DNA of 64,000 nt from Niameybacter massiliensis (GCF_001282685.1 NZ_LN875035.1:724250-788249); one strand, 5' to 3'. Positions 52,862 through 62,978 are shown, counted from the stretch's first letter. The notes: generated from the letters alone by a model not told the origin. Numbers and translations are program-made.

Positions 52862-53524
52862 TTAATCCATTTCGAATGCAGAAATATTTTCTTTTTTGCC
52901 TACTACCACAATGACATCTTTGTCTTTAAATGTGTAATTAGGCTCTATATCTGTTTCTATTTCCCCATCCATTCCAATAGCGATAATATTAAGCCCATAC
53001 TGTTTTCTCATATCAGCTTCACTTACTGTCTTTCCTATAAGCTTTTCATTAACTTTAATCTCAGAAAGCTCTACATCATTATTTAATGAAATATAATCCA
53101 AGACATTATGAGCTACTATTTTCTTCGCTACTCTAAGGGCCATATCCCTTTCTGGATAAACGACTTCTGCACCAATTTTTTCAAGCACACATCCTTGTTC
53201 ATAACTAATTGCTTTAGCAATTACTTTTGGTACACCTAAGCTTACTACGTTTAAGGTTGTCAAAATACTCACATCTATTTTTTCGCCAATACATACAACA
53301 ACCACTTCGCAATTTTGTATTCCTGCTTCTTCTAATACTTCTTTCGTCAATTCATCTGCTACAAAAGCATATTGAGTATAGCTACGTAATTCCTTTACTT
53401 TTGATTCACTTTGATCTATTACCAAAACTTCTTTGCCCAGTTCACAAAGTCGTTTGGCTAAAGCCATTCCAAATCTTCCTAAACCAATAATTCCGATTGC
53501 AGCTGTTTTCTTATTCTTAAACAT
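52862..53524 (-). CDS. trkA: Trk/Ktr potassium uptake regulatory subunit TrkA
   Basis: A 220-aa cytoplasmic gating ring subunit. The RCK-N Rossmann fold has GIIGLGRFGMALAKRL at 12-27 and acidic VIDQSE after strand two. The TrkA-C domain (about 140-220) follows, which binds cyclic di-AMP in several Firmicutes homologues. GAGGGGGGAATGC precedes the ATG. It lies 12 bases after trkH. Confidence 0.94.
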   Translation of the reverse strand: MFKNKKTAAIGIIGLGRFGMALAKRLCELGKEVLVIDQSESKVKELRSYTQYAFVADELTKEVLEEAGIQNCEVVVVCIGEKIDVSILTTLNVVSLGVPKVIAKAISYEQGCVLEKIGAEVVYPERDMALRVAKKIVAHNVLDYISLNNDVELSEIKVNEKLIGKTVSEADMRKQYGLNIIAIGMDGEIETDIEPNYTFKDKDVIVVVGKKENISAFEMD

Positions 53525-53536
53525 GCATTCCCCCCT

Positions 53537-54841
53537 CTAACCAATGGTAATCATCTCTTCTGTATAATGTACTTCTGTTTTTCCTTTTACAAACCATAAT
53601 GAGGCTATAGTCAACGGACCTAATCTACCTATATACATAATCAACGTTAACAATATCTTACTGGGCGCAGTTAACTTTGGCGTAATACCTGTTGATAATC
53701 CTACTGTACCAAATGCTGAAGTAACTTCGAATAAATTTTGCATAAGGCTATTTTCAGGTTCAAATACGCATAACCCAAAAGTACCTGCTAACACAATAAC
53801 TAAGGCTAAAAAGGTTATCACTGCTGCTTTTGCAATTGCTTCATAAGGAATACTTCGCTTAAAAGCACTACAATGTTGATTAGTGACTATACTTTTAACA
53901 AACTGAATCAGTACAAATAATGTACTTGTTTTAATTCCTCCTCCTGTTGATCCTGGAGATGCACCAATAAACATAAGTATAATCAGCGTTAAAAGTCCTG
54001 CATTGGTTAACTCACCTATAGAATAGGTACAAAATCCTGCCGTTCTAGCCGAAGTACTTTGAAAAAAAGCACCTAACAAACTTATATTTTCTGTTAATTT
54101 GAGAAGAACTGTGCCACTTAGTAAAAGAAAGACTGTAGTAACTACTACAACTTTTGTATGAAGGGTAAGCCTTTTAAAATGATGTACATGTAATAAGTCC
54201 AAAATCACTAAAAATCCTAGTCCTCCAAATATAATTAGTAGACAAGTTATAAGATTTAAAAAGAGGTTATCTTGGTAGGGTATTAGGTTTTGAAAATTTC
54301 CTAATATATCAAATCCCGCATTATTGAACGAAGCAATCGAGTGAAAAAGACTAATGCCTATAGCTTCTCCTATAGGATAATCTTGCCCAAATACAAATAA
54401 GCTCAGCACTGCTCCTATTCCTTCAAATATAAGGGTTAAAATCAATACTGCACGCACAAGCTTGACAATGCCCTTAAATGATTGAACACTCCAAGCCTCT
54501 CTCACCAATGTCCGTTGATTAAATCCTACTCGTCTACCCGCAATTAATATAATACCTACACCAATAGATGTGACACCTAACCCACCTATTTGAATTAATA
54601 TGGCTATAATTGTGCATCCCAATGCATTAAAAGTATCTGCAGTGTCCACAACTACAAGCCCTGTCACACACACAGCACTTGTAGAAGTAAATAAAGCATC
54701 AATAAAAGAAACCCTCATTCCTTCCTTAACTGAAATAGGAAGCATCAATAAAATAGCACCCAGTAAAATAACACCCATAAAACTTAAAGCAATTACTTTA
54801 GCAGGTTTCATCTTTTGCCTTAGCCGTACTTTCTCTTCCAA
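53537..54841 (-). CDS. trkH: Trk/Ktr potassium uptake membrane subunit TrkH/KtrB
   Basis: A 434-aa K+ translocating subunit with four pore repeats. The filter segments are TSTSAVCVTGLVVVD, HSIASFNNAGFDILG, QSTSARTAGFCTYS and VTSAFGTVGLSTGITP. The start is uncertain: TTG at 54841 fits the family N-terminus but has GAGG 12 bases away, while the ATG at 54811 has AAGG 6 bases upstream. It pairs with trkA downstream. Confidence 0.94.
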   Translation of the reverse strand: MEEKVRLRQKMKPAKVIALSFMGVILLGAILLMLPISVKEGMRVSFIDALFTSTSAVCVTGLVVVDTADTFNALGCTIIAILIQIGGLGVTSIGVGIILIAGRRVGFNQRTLVREAWSVQSFKGIVKLVRAVLILTLIFEGIGAVLSLFVFGQDYPIGEAIGISLFHSIASFNNAGFDILGNFQNLIPYQDNLFLNLITCLLIIFGGLGFLVILDLLHVHHFKRLTLHTKVVVVTTVFLLLSGTVLLKLTENISLLGAFFQSTSARTAGFCTYSIGELTNAGLLTLIILMFIGASPGSTGGGIKTSTLFVLIQFVKSIVTNQHCSAFKRSIPYEAIAKAAVITFLALVIVLAGTFGLCVFEPENSLMQNLFEVTSAFGTVGLSTGITPKLTAPSKILLTLIMYIGRLGPLTIASLWFVKGKTEVHYTEEMITIG

Positions 54842-54890
54842 GTATTTAAAGCCTCACTTTCCTTAAACTTAACAGTCTATATAAAGACAA

Positions 54891-54925
54891 AAGGCATATG
54901 CTACCTTATAAGTAACCTATGCCTT
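54891..54925 (-). terminator. hairpin with U-run in the trkH leader (possible attenuator)
   Basis: On the minus strand AAGGCATA-G-GTTAC pairs with GTAGC-A-TATGCCTT (13 bp with one mismatch, loop of 7) followed by TTGTCTTT. It stands 50 bases before trkH. A TATAAA lies at 55006-55001, so a transcript could start near 54995 and meet this hairpin. The segment between (54929-54998) carries GTGTCA/TGACAC complementary ends. It does not look like the ydaO class to my eye. Confidence 0.5.
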
Positions 54926-55031
54926 CTTGTGTCAAAAGTTCTTCTCAATACAGTATATGAACGTGTTCCCTAATATATATCTACGTTTATTCTGACACCC
55001 TTTATAGTTTTCATTAGTTCTCATCATAAAA

Positions 55032-55073
55032 AAGCACTCGTCACTAGATTCAAAATATCTAGAACAAGTGCTT
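55032..55073 (-). terminator. intrinsic terminator of the small winged-helix gene
   Basis: AAGCACT/AGTGCTT and CTAGAT/ATCTAG stack into one interrupted hairpin. Six A's on the left are the U-run for the minus strand. Confidence 0.75.
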
Positions 55074-55144
55074 ATGTCCTCTTTAACTCATTTTTGACTA
55101 AACTACCTTCTTCAAAAGGTATAAATAAAATTTTTCTTAATCTT

Positions 55145-55378
55145 TTATTGGATAATACCTTTTGTACGTAAGTATCTTTCTAAACCTTTTTTTCTTACGT
55201 TAACAAAGTTTTCACATGTTTCTTGTGTACTATAATTAATAAGGTCACATGAACGTGCACCTTTTAAAACTTCTCTAACTTCTACTCTTGGTAAGCCTAC
55301 CTTACGTTCAATTTCTTGAACACTTGTTGCACCAAAATAAAACAATTTTAAGATTTGTAACGCTTTTTCATCTGTCAT
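55145..55378 (-). CDS. small winged-helix protein
   Basis: A 77-aa basic protein whose first 55 residues look like a bare winged helix (ALQILKLFYFGATSVQEIER, KVGLPRVEVREVLKGARSC). The tail carries KKGLERYLRTKG. It is probably a DNA-binding regulator or a nucleic-acid-binding adaptor. AGAGGAG lies 11 bases before the ATG. It is alone between two terminators, upstream of trkH on the same strand. No specific family is recognised. Confidence 0.65.
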   Translation of the reverse strand: MTDEKALQILKLFYFGATSVQEIERKVGLPRVEVREVLKGARSCDLINYSTQETCENFVNVRKKGLERYLRTKGIIQ

Positions 55379-55501
55379 TTTTTCAATTTCTCCTCTTTTT
55401 ATGTTACGTTCATCGAATAAATTTTTTTCTATTATAGACGTGACCTAATCTTATATATAATATGGGCAAAAAACCATACTGTCAATCATCCAAAAAGTAA
55501 A

Positions 55502-57877
55502 CTATTGATTAAGTGCAGCATCTAAACGCATTAATATGGTCATCATTTCGGCTCTTGTAACAGCTTTGTTAGGCTCCATAGTCGTTGCCGTAGTCCCTTC
55601 AAGCAATCCTGTTCGAATACAGTAATTAATACCATCTTCATACTCTGAGTATCGGGTATCTGTAAATAAAACTAAAGGTTTTATCTTTTTCAAATTGCCA
55701 TCTGTTACTTCAAACAATACTTGTGCCAATTGACCACGTGATAAATAGGTGTCTTCCATTCTCCCTACTTGACGCAACGTCTTTTCTTCTAGTTTTGATC
55801 CTACAGATGCCATAGAGTCAAATGCCCAACTTCTACTATTGGTCATATATTTTTCAACTGTACTTCTTGGTTGTTGTACTTCTGTTTGATCGTTTAATAG
55901 TAATACTCTATCAAGGAATGTAAAAGTATCTTCTACTGTAAGCGGTTTGCTTGGTCTAAACGTACCATCTGGATAACCTGCTACAATACCTCTTTTTGCA
56001 AGTTCTGTAATATTACTATAAGCCCAGTGATTTCTACCTAAATCTTTAAAACTCACACTTGAAACCCGTCTTAGTTCTACAACTTCCCAATCTAAATCAA
56101 TTCCTACATCTTCTAAAAGACTTAGATCTCTCTTCACTTCTCTTAGCTGATCTTTTGTAAAATAACCTTTTGTTAATTGATCTAATTCATCTAAACTAAG
56201 TGTTTCCTCTAATGTTGTATAAGGTAAATACTCTTCAAAGTTTTCTTCAATGGCTTTTTGTTGTCTAGAAGATAAAGCTCTCCAAGCTTGTTTAAAGCTC
56301 AATTCTTTAGGTTGTTCTTCTGTAAAATTGGCTTTAAGACGTCTTTCCCTTTCAACAGTAAAACTATATTCTTCATTTCTGCTTACAACTTTCCCATCCT
56401 CTGTCCAATTTTCAAAAATATAGCCTTCTTTTGCTTTAGCTTTTACAGTTACATATTCTCCTTTGTTATAGGTATAATCTCCTCTGACTGTACCTGTATC
56501 TTTAGGATTAATGGTCACATAAATTGTATACTGTGGAATAACAACCGGTTTATCATAATAGAAGTTGGCAACAAGATTTCTATCTTGTGTCACTGCAAAA
56601 CTATAGCTACGGTCACGACTTACTTCTTTACCATTTTCTGTCCAATTGATAAAACGGTAATAGCCTTTTGGTGTTGCTGTAACAGTTGCCACATCATTGA
56701 TCGTATAAATACCATCTTGGTTAATACTATTATTTGTTAAAGCACCTGCTTCTACCGGATAGGTTGCTGTGCGTACTTGATATTGTTGTAAGAGATTAAC
56801 CGTACAACTAGATTCTAGTTTGTTGATGTCATTACTTATTTCAACACGATACTTACCTAGATCTTCTTTTCTTATATTCTTTATAATATATGAAGAAGTC
56901 ACATCTTGATTAGATGAATTAAATGTTTCACCATAAATCCAATTGCCTTCTTTATACCAATTAAAGGTTAACACCCCTTCACCTTTAGCTATTACACTAA
57001 GCGTTCTATAATCTCCTAGTTTGACTCCTTCATTTTGAAGTCCTTTTGTCAATGTTACAGGTTGTGGTACATAATCTACGGTTTCATTCTTAACAGCGGT
57101 TGATACTTGTTTAAGCACCACTTTATCTCCAGCTTTGGCAATAGCAGTCGTAGCGTCTTGTGCTAAGCTATAGGTAAATTGAACACTTTGCCCTTGCTTA
57201 ATCGGTTGGTAAAGCTGATATACTAAAGTATTTTTATCTCCATCATAGTTTATATTGGAGATACTTTGACTAACACCATCTACCACTATAGTTGGGATCA
57301 CTTCGCCTGTCACTTTTGTCCCTACTAATTCTACATTATACAGGGTTACTTGATTGCCATTTGCCTTAAGGGTAGGTGTTTCTTTCCATTCCGTATAAAT
57401 GGTATAGGGATTTTGTTTAGTTCCTTCTCCTAATTTAAATACAATTGCATTAGGGTCCAAATAAACTGCAGTAATATCTGCCCAATTGATGGTTCCATCT
57501 GTTATGAGAGAAAATAAACTAGGTATCTCTTCTACATCAAATAATTCATCTAAATCTTCTAAATCATTTTCCTTAGTGAATTTTCCAATTTTATCGATGA
57601 TATTTTTCTTAGAATTTTGAAGTTGCTCATAGCGGTTGCTCTCGTATAATAATAGCCCCTTCTCATCTTTTTCAGCTACATACCATAAAATGTTTTTCCC
57701 CAGGTAAGTACCATAATAAATATAATCTCCTACTTTAATTTCTTGCTTGCTCGTTGTTTCTTGCTCTTGCTTAAATCCTTTAAATGTGGCTGCCTGAACA
57801 GGTATAACCTGCATTGTCACTAACGCAAGTGTCATAACAAGTAATCCTATAAGTGACTTTAAAGTACAATTTTTCAT
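55502..57877 (-). CDS. secreted SLH-domain surface protein with Ig-like and InlB-type repeats
   Basis: A 791-aa cell-wall protein. A signal peptide (SLIGLLVMTLALVTMQVIPV, cleavage near VQA-AT) comes first. Residues 45-135 resemble a DUF6273-like segment (GDYIYYGTYLGKNILWYVAE). An Ig-like domain lies at about 275-360, and two InlB-B-type repeats at about 368-520 share YRFINWTENGKEVSRDRSY and YIFENWTEDGKVVSRNEEY. Two recognisable SLH motifs follow at about 615-665 (HWAYSNITELAKRGIVAGYP) and 735-785 (NKAVTRAEMMTILMRLDAAL), with a weaker one between. It binds wall polymer non-covalently. AAAGGGGGAAT precedes the ATG. Confidence 0.9.
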   Translation of the reverse strand: MKNCTLKSLIGLLVMTLALVTMQVIPVQAATFKGFKQEQETTSKQEIKVGDYIYYGTYLGKNILWYVAEKDEKGLLLYESNRYEQLQNSKKNIIDKIGKFTKENDLEDLDELFDVEEIPSLFSLITDGTINWADITAVYLDPNAIVFKLGEGTKQNPYTIYTEWKETPTLKANGNQVTLYNVELVGTKVTGEVIPTIVVDGVSQSISNINYDGDKNTLVYQLYQPIKQGQSVQFTYSLAQDATTAIAKAGDKVVLKQVSTAVKNETVDYVPQPVTLTKGLQNEGVKLGDYRTLSVIAKGEGVLTFNWYKEGNWIYGETFNSSNQDVTSSYIIKNIRKEDLGKYRVEISNDINKLESSCTVNLLQQYQVRTATYPVEAGALTNNSINQDGIYTINDVATVTATPKGYYRFINWTENGKEVSRDRSYSFAVTQDRNLVANFYYDKPVVIPQYTIYVTINPKDTGTVRGDYTYNKGEYVTVKAKAKEGYIFENWTEDGKVVSRNEEYSFTVERERRLKANFTEEQPKELSFKQAWRALSSRQQKAIEENFEEYLPYTTLEETLSLDELDQLTKGYFTKDQLREVKRDLSLLEDVGIDLDWEVVELRRVSSVSFKDLGRNHWAYSNITELAKRGIVAGYPDGTFRPSKPLTVEDTFTFLDRVLLLNDQTEVQQPRSTVEKYMTNSRSWAFDSMASVGSKLEEKTLRQVGRMEDTYLSRGQLAQVLFEVTDGNLKKIKPLVLFTDTRYSEYEDGINYCIRTGLLEGTTATTMEPNKAVTRAEMMTILMRLDAALNQ

Positions 57878-57981
57878 ACTTTATTCCCCCTTTGTAATAA
57901 GTTCTTTATAGGATTATTGTATGCACCACTTCAAACTTATTAACTGGAATAGAGGAACTGTCATCAACTCTTAATATTTCA

Positions 57982-59424
57982 TCACGTTCCACAAAATGTC
58001 TTGTAAAGACAACTTGATGGTGCCGGTAAAGTCATATAAGCCCTTTTTCTTTCTTCATACCTGTAGGGATTAGAGAGTACCTCTAATAATTGTTCCATAA
58101 CTTGCTCATTTCCTTCATTTACAGCCTGCTCTATAGCTTCTTCAACTCTATGATTACGCGGAATAACTACAGGGTTACTTCTTTGCATTAAATCGCAAGC
58201 CTCTTCTTGTGTTTCGTTTTGTTGTGCTTGACGCACTTTCCATCTTTTATGCCATTCTAAAAATACCTCCGTTTGATAAAAAGGAATAGCTTCTAGTTCT
58301 CCATAAGTTAAGGCAACAAAAGTATTAGTATAGTCTGCTTTCTCCTTTTCCATCATCTCTAATAAGTCTTTGATCAATGTTGTTTCTTCTTCTTGTTCAT
58401 GGAAAAGGCCTAATTTACTTCTCATGCCTTCTAACCAATATCGTTTATAGAACTTATCAAATACTCTAAGTTTTTCTTCTGCTAGCTTAATTGCCTCTTT
58501 CTCATCTGTATGAATAATAGGTAATAGTGACTCTGCAAAACGTGCTAAATTCCACATTGCCATACGTGGTTGATTACCATAGGCATAGCGGCCTTCTTGA
58601 TCAATTGAACTAAATACTGTTTTTAAGTCATAGATATCCATAAAGGCACACGGACCATAGTCAATAGTCTCTCCACTAATACTCATATTATCTGTATTCA
58701 TCACACCATGAATAAACCCTACTAATTGCCACTTTGCTACTGTATCTGCTTGCTGTCTAGCTACTTGTTCTAATAAATAAAGTGCCTTATTTTCTACAGT
58801 CTCTTGAGTAGGATAATGTCTATGGATTGCATATTCCGTTAAGGCTTCTAGATCGTCTTTACTTCCCCAAGCAGCTGCATATTGAAATGTTCCTACCCTT
58901 AAATGACTCTTTGCCACCCGTACCAATATTGCTCCTTTTTCTTGTTCCTGACGTCTAACCCATTCTCCTGTTGCAACAACGGCTAAGCTACGTGTAGTTG
59001 GTATACCTAAAGCATGCATAGCTTCACTAATAATATATTCTCGCAACATGGGCCCTAAAGCTGCACGTCCATCCCCTCTTCTAGAATAAGGTGTTGGACC
59101 AGAACCTTTAAGTTGTATATCTACCCGATTTCTATCACCTGTAACCCATTCTCCAAGTAGTATGGCTCTTCCATCTCCCAATTTTGTAAAATGTCCAAAC
59201 TGATGTCCTGCATAAGCCTGAGCTATAGGCTTAATTCCTTCTAGTACACTATTTCCAGCTAAAATATTAATGCTCTCAACACTTTCTAGCTCTTCAATAT
59301 TGAGTCCTAATTCCTTTGCTAAAGTTCTATTTAGTTTTACAAGCTGTGGCTCACTTACTGGTGTCGGTGATACAACTGTATAAAATAAGTCTGGTAAATC
59401 TATATAAGTATTTTCTAGTTTCAT
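57982..59424 (-). CDS. selO: SelO family protein AMPylator (YdiU)
   Basis: A 480-aa pseudokinase-fold enzyme that transfers AMP to Ser, Thr or Tyr of target proteins, linked to redox stress in E. coli and yeast. It shows [19 protein letters not shown], the [20 protein letters not shown] nucleotide site, [51 protein letters not shown] (catalytic and Mg sites) and RNHRVEEAI near the C-terminus. The usual C-terminal Cys is present as [19 protein letters not shown] precedes the ATG. Confidence 0.96.
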   Translation of the reverse strand: MKLENTYIDLPDLFYTVVSPTPVSEPQLVKLNRTLAKELGLNIEELESVESINILAGNSVLEGIKPIAQAYAGHQFGHFTKLGDGRAILLGEWVTGDRNRVDIQLKGSGPTPYSRRGDGRAALGPMLREYIISEAMHALGIPTTRSLAVVATGEWVRRQEQEKGAILVRVAKSHLRVGTFQYAAAWGSKDDLEALTEYAIHRHYPTQETVENKALYLLEQVARQQADTVAKWQLVGFIHGVMNTDNMSISGETIDYGPCAFMDIYDLKTVFSSIDQEGRYAYGNQPRMAMWNLARFAESLLPIIHTDEKEAIKLAEEKLRVFDKFYKRYWLEGMRSKLGLFHEQEEETTLIKDLLEMMEKEKADYTNTFVALTYGELEAIPFYQTEVFLEWHKRWKVRQAQQNETQEEACDLMQRSNPVVIPRNHRVEEAIEQAVNEGNEQVMEQLLEVLSNPYRYEERKRAYMTLPAPSSCLYKTFCGT

Positions 59425-59660
59425 ACTATCTTCCTTTCAGATTTTATCATCTTACAGTTTAGTATTTACTTTATATCTAGTATTATACTTGTGTAAAACT
59501 CCCTTGTTTATTTTCCATATCTGGAACCTTTTTAAGACCAAGCCATATACTATTATCAAAAGCTTGTTCTATTGTATACATAAGAAATTTTGACTTGATG
59601 TGGCATTTAGTCTATCTGCTTCACAAAAAACAAAATGATAAATTAAGGGAGGATTTGCAT

Positions 59661-60272
59661 ATGCAAAATTGGGTAAAAAGAAGTCTTAGTTTTTTAATAG
59701 GTTGTTCTGTATTAGGTGGAATTATTCTTCCATCTACTGTTTTAGCAAAAGAAGCTAAACCTGAGCCAAAGGCTCCTATTGTTGAACCATGTCATTGTCC
59801 TAATCATAACTTAATCAGTAAAATTGAATTTAATTATGCTGAACGTCTAGATGGGGATGACGCCCTTATTTCAATTGATCAAAATAAACCTACACTTATG
59901 CTAGAGACTGCTTTTCATACCATATGTTCTGGTGATCTTGTTTGGTTAAATGGAATGGTTGTTTTAGACCACGAATATGAACCAGATACAGAAGATGGTG
60001 AGGTAGGTAGAGAAGCTGAAAATGCTGATATTACTATCATTATTGAAAAATATTCTGACCTTATTCCTACACCTTCTCCAATCTATACCTTAGAGGTGGA
60101 TCTGGTTCCTGGAAGTGATGATGTGGCTATTCCATTCTCTCATATTGATCTAGCCTCTTCTCACCTTGAAAACGTACATTATAGAGTCCTTGTTTATTCT
60201 GATTGCCCACTTGCAGAAGATGCTGACATTGAAGGTCCTAATACTTTAGCTGCTATTCGATTCATCAAATAA
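59661..60272 (+). CDS. secreted protein of unknown function
   Basis: A 203-aa protein with a signal peptide (WVKRSLSFLIGCSVLGGIIL, cleavage near VLA-KE). The mature chain is acidic and begins with Pro-rich PEPKAPIVEPCHCPNHN. It then looks like one beta-sandwich domain with a few cysteines (EPCHCP, HTICSGD, VYSDCP). I start at the ATG at 59661 behind AAGGGAGG. The 22 upstream codons of the longer frame have no site. It stands alone. No family is recognised. Confidence 0.7.
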   Translation: MQNWVKRSLSFLIGCSVLGGIILPSTVLAKEAKPEPKAPIVEPCHCPNHNLISKIEFNYAERLDGDDALISIDQNKPTLMLETAFHTICSGDLVWLNGMVVLDHEYEPDTEDGEVGREAENADITIIIEKYSDLIPTPSPIYTLEVDLVPGSDDVAIPFSHIDLASSHLENVHYRVLVYSDCPLAEDADIEGPNTLAAIRFIK

Positions 60273-60326
60273 GTAGGATATATTTTATCCTTAACTTCCA
60301 CGTCAAAGTAAACTTTTCCTTATGTA

Positions 60327-60362
60327 AAAAAGGCTTAGAGAAATACTTCTCCAAGCCTTTTT
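60327..60362. terminator. bidirectional terminator between secreted-protein and dus genes
   Basis: AAAAAGGCTTAGAGA (60327-60341) pairs with 60348-60362 with one mismatch. A/T runs on both sides serve both convergent genes. Confidence 0.87.
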
Positions 60363-60371
60363 ATTGTATGA

Positions 60372-61343
60372 TTATACACTTTCTTTTGAAGAAAATAAGC
60401 CAGCATCCTTTACGATATCTTGCTCTTTAAATAAGTTGGATACAGCTATTTCATATTCACCAAAGCGTTGTGCCTTTCTAATCTTCTTTGCATACTTCTC
60501 ATAATCAGAAAACATGTGAATCATATAGAACCATACTTCCTTCATCTTGAAAAGTACATTGCGATCACCAGAAAGCACACTTTGATAGTCCATATAAAGC
60601 TTGTCATGGAATGCTCTTAAGACCTCTTTATCCAAAGCGCGTTGTTCTGTAATATGACCTATAAGCCCTGGATTTGCAATAAGCCCTCTACCTAACATCA
60701 TCATCTCTACATCCTTAAAAGCATGATTAAACTGCTCATAATCTTTAGTAGTAAAGATATCTCCATTGTAACAGATCTCATGTCTACTTTGCTCTAATCC
60801 TTTCTTAAAAGCATCCATATTAGGTGTGTTTTTATAATAATCCTTCTGTACTCTAGGATGAATAATAAGTTCTTCCATGGGATATTTATTAAACAATTCC
60901 ATAAGCCTATCAAACTCTTCTGGAATATCCTTGCCTATTCTTGTTTTTATAGAAATTTTAGTCACAGCTTCTTCAAAAATCTGATCTAAAAATACTTCTA
61001 ATGCCCCTGGATTAGCAAGGAATCCTGAACCTTTTCCTTTTGCTACAACTGTTCCCGAAGGACAGCCTAAATTGAGATTAATCTCATCATAGCCATAAGC
61101 TTTAAGTTGCTTAGCTGTTCTAATGAAATCTTGAGCATTATTGGTCAAAATTTGCGGAATGGCTACAATTTTCTCATTATGTTCTGGCAAAATATCATTG
61201 ATTTCCTTAGATGAAAAACGTCCATGCTGGTTAGGGGATAAAAACGGGGTAAAATATTTATCAGCGTTATTAAAGAAAGCGGCATGAGCATTTCTATAAA
61301 TATACCCCGTAACGCCTTCTAGTGGTCCAAAATAAAACTTCAT
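60372..61343 (-). CDS. dus: tRNA-dihydrouridine synthase family protein
   Basis: A 323-aa flavoenzyme that reduces uridines in tRNA. Family motifs are FGPLEGVTGYIYRNA near the start, LNLGCPSGTVVAKGKGSGF with the likely catalytic Cys, IKTRIG, IHPRVQKDYYKNTPN, CYNGDIFTTKDYEQF and MLGRGLIANPGLIG. I prefer the ATG at 61343 (MKFYFGPLEG), which matches family N-termini and has AAGGAG 12 bases upstream. The ATG at 61364 has no site. It is monocistronic. Confidence 0.9.
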   Translation of the reverse strand: MKFYFGPLEGVTGYIYRNAHAAFFNNADKYFTPFLSPNQHGRFSSKEINDILPEHNEKIVAIPQILTNNAQDFIRTAKQLKAYGYDEINLNLGCPSGTVVAKGKGSGFLANPGALEVFLDQIFEEAVTKISIKTRIGKDIPEEFDRLMELFNKYPMEELIIHPRVQKDYYKNTPNMDAFKKGLEQSRHEICYNGDIFTTKDYEQFNHAFKDVEMMMLGRGLIANPGLIGHITEQRALDKEVLRAFHDKLYMDYQSVLSGDRNVLFKMKEVWFYMIHMFSDYEKYAKKIRKAQRFGEYEIAVSNLFKEQDIVKDAGLFSSKESV

Positions 61344-61364
61344 TTGATCTATTAGCTCCTTCAT

Positions 61365-61690
61365 TCTCGTCGTCTATCTTATATCATCATTTCTATATGT
61401 CATTATACATCAAAGTGATTCTTATATCTAGCTTCATCAAAATGATGCAACTTTTATTCTTTCTTTCATCATCTTTCTATTATCCTTTAAAAAGACATCT
61501 ATATAAAAAACGTTACCATTTATGATTTTTATTAAATAACACTATTAGAAATTCAATATTTTTATTTTTAAATATTCTGCAAAATAATTTTTTTTATTTT
61601 TAAATTGCATTTTGTTTCTATTTATGTTAATTTATTATGTATCAAATCAACTTTCATTCATCACAATTTTTTTATAAGGAGAGGTTACAT
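61365..61690. other. AT-rich intergenic region, no gene seen
   Basis: The divergent promoters of dus and the symporter gene must lie here. It is very T/A-rich with long T and A runs. I see no credible open frame (the 61322-61525 frame lacks a site and reads as T-rich noise), no dyad and no clear promoter pair. Confidence 0.5.
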
Positions 61691-62947
61691 ATGAAAAAAT
61701 TATCATTAACTTCTAAAACTTTAATTGCTTTACTTTTAGGTACAGCATTTGGAATTATACTTTCAAATATGCCAACAAATTGGTTTACCGAAACCCTCTT
61801 GTTAAATGGCCTATTAAAATTATTTGGAACAGGCTTTTTAAATGCAATTAAGCTTATTGTTGTTCCTTTAGTGTTTGTTTCTATCGTCTATGCAACAGCT
61901 TCTTTAGATGACTTAAAAAAGATCGGACGTATTGGTAGTCGAACATTTATTTTTTATACATTAACAACTGCCCTTGCTATTATTTTAGCTTTATTTATAG
62001 GGGGAATCTTACAACCAGGGTCAGGTGTAGACCTTGCACTTTTACAGGCTAATGAAGTTACTGTCTCTACAACTTCTACACAAGTTAACTTCATTGATAC
62101 ATTATTAAATATGATTCCAACCAATATTTTCTCAGCCTTCACTGAAGGTAATATATTAGGTGTAATTTTCTTTGCTATTCTTCTTGGCCTTAGTATCACA
62201 ATGGTTGGCGAAAAAGCAAAACCACTTCTTACACTTTTTGAAGCTGCTAATGAAGTCTTTTTGAAATTAGTACAAATCATTATGAAATTTGCACCTTATG
62301 GGGTCTTTGCATTACTTGCAACAACATTTGCAAACTTTGGTCTTTCTGCACTTATGCCACTTATTAAATACGTCTTAACTGTATTGTTAGGGTTAGCATT
62401 ACAACTTTTCGTGGTTTATATGGGTATGCTATTCTTCATAGGAAAATTACGTCCAAGTGTTTTCCTAAAAAAATTCATGCCAATCTTCAACATCTGTTTA
62501 TCAACAGCTTCTTCCAGTGCTGCACTTCCTATGTCACTAGAGCACTCAGAAAAGTCTTTTGGTGTTTCAAGAAAGATAAGCGCCTTTACACTTCCATTAG
62601 GTGCAACTATTAATATGGATGGTACAGCTATTATGCAAGGGATCTCCGTTATGTTTATTGCTCAAATCTATGGGATTCAACTAGGTTTTAGCGACTATAT
62701 TATGGTTATCTTATCAGCTGTTCTTGCATCTATTGGTACTGCTGGTGTACCAGGTGTTGGTATGATTATGCTCACTATGGTTCTTGCATCTGTCAACCTA
62801 CCAATCGAAGGCATTGCACTCATTATGGGTGTTGACCGTATTATCGATATGTTCCGTACAGCTATTAATGTAGCTGGTGACAATGTTTGTACACTTCTTA
62901 TTGCTAAAGGCGAAAAAGAACTGGACGAAAATATTTACAACAACTAA
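61691..62947 (+). CDS. dicarboxylate/amino acid:cation symporter (DAACS)
   Basis: A 418-aa member of the glutamate/C4-dicarboxylate transporter family, which imports substrate with Na+ or H+. The hairpin-1 motif CLSTASSSAALPMSLE and the TM7 motif LPLGATINMDGTAIMQG are intact. Hairpin 2 (SIGTAGVPGVGMIML) and the substrate-site DRIIDMFRTAINVAGDN are too. Eight hydrophobic segments. I start at the ATG at 61691 behind AAGGAGAGG. The extra 18 codons upstream are rejected. Confidence 0.94.
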   Translation: MKKLSLTSKTLIALLLGTAFGIILSNMPTNWFTETLLLNGLLKLFGTGFLNAIKLIVVPLVFVSIVYATASLDDLKKIGRIGSRTFIFYTLTTALAIILALFIGGILQPGSGVDLALLQANEVTVSTTSTQVNFIDTLLNMIPTNIFSAFTEGNILGVIFFAILLGLSITMVGEKAKPLLTLFEAANEVFLKLVQIIMKFAPYGVFALLATTFANFGLSALMPLIKYVLTVLLGLALQLFVVYMGMLFFIGKLRPSVFLKKFMPIFNICLSTASSSAALPMSLEHSEKSFGVSRKISAFTLPLGATINMDGTAIMQGISVMFIAQIYGIQLGFSDYIMVILSAVLASIGTAGVPGVGMIMLTMVLASVNLPIEGIALIMGVDRIIDMFRTAINVAGDNVCTLLIAKGEKELDENIYNN

Positions 62948-62978
62948 TAGCTTAAAGCTATATATGCTCTAAAATATC

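Noticed and set aside
54842-55020. Cyclic-di-AMP (ydaO) riboswitch before trkH
   Set aside because: The region is too short and lacks the conserved GGGG-rich core that I would expect. I report only a structured leader.
56288-56740. 150-aa plus-strand frame inside the SLH protein gene
   Set aside because: It is an antisense shadow of the strongly supported SLH gene. Its Phe/Ile/Cys-rich sequence has no protein character.
61322-61525. 67-aa plus-strand frame overlapping the dus start
   Set aside because: No ribosome site, Ser/Phe-rich string typical of T-rich DNA, and it overlaps a conserved gene on the other strand.
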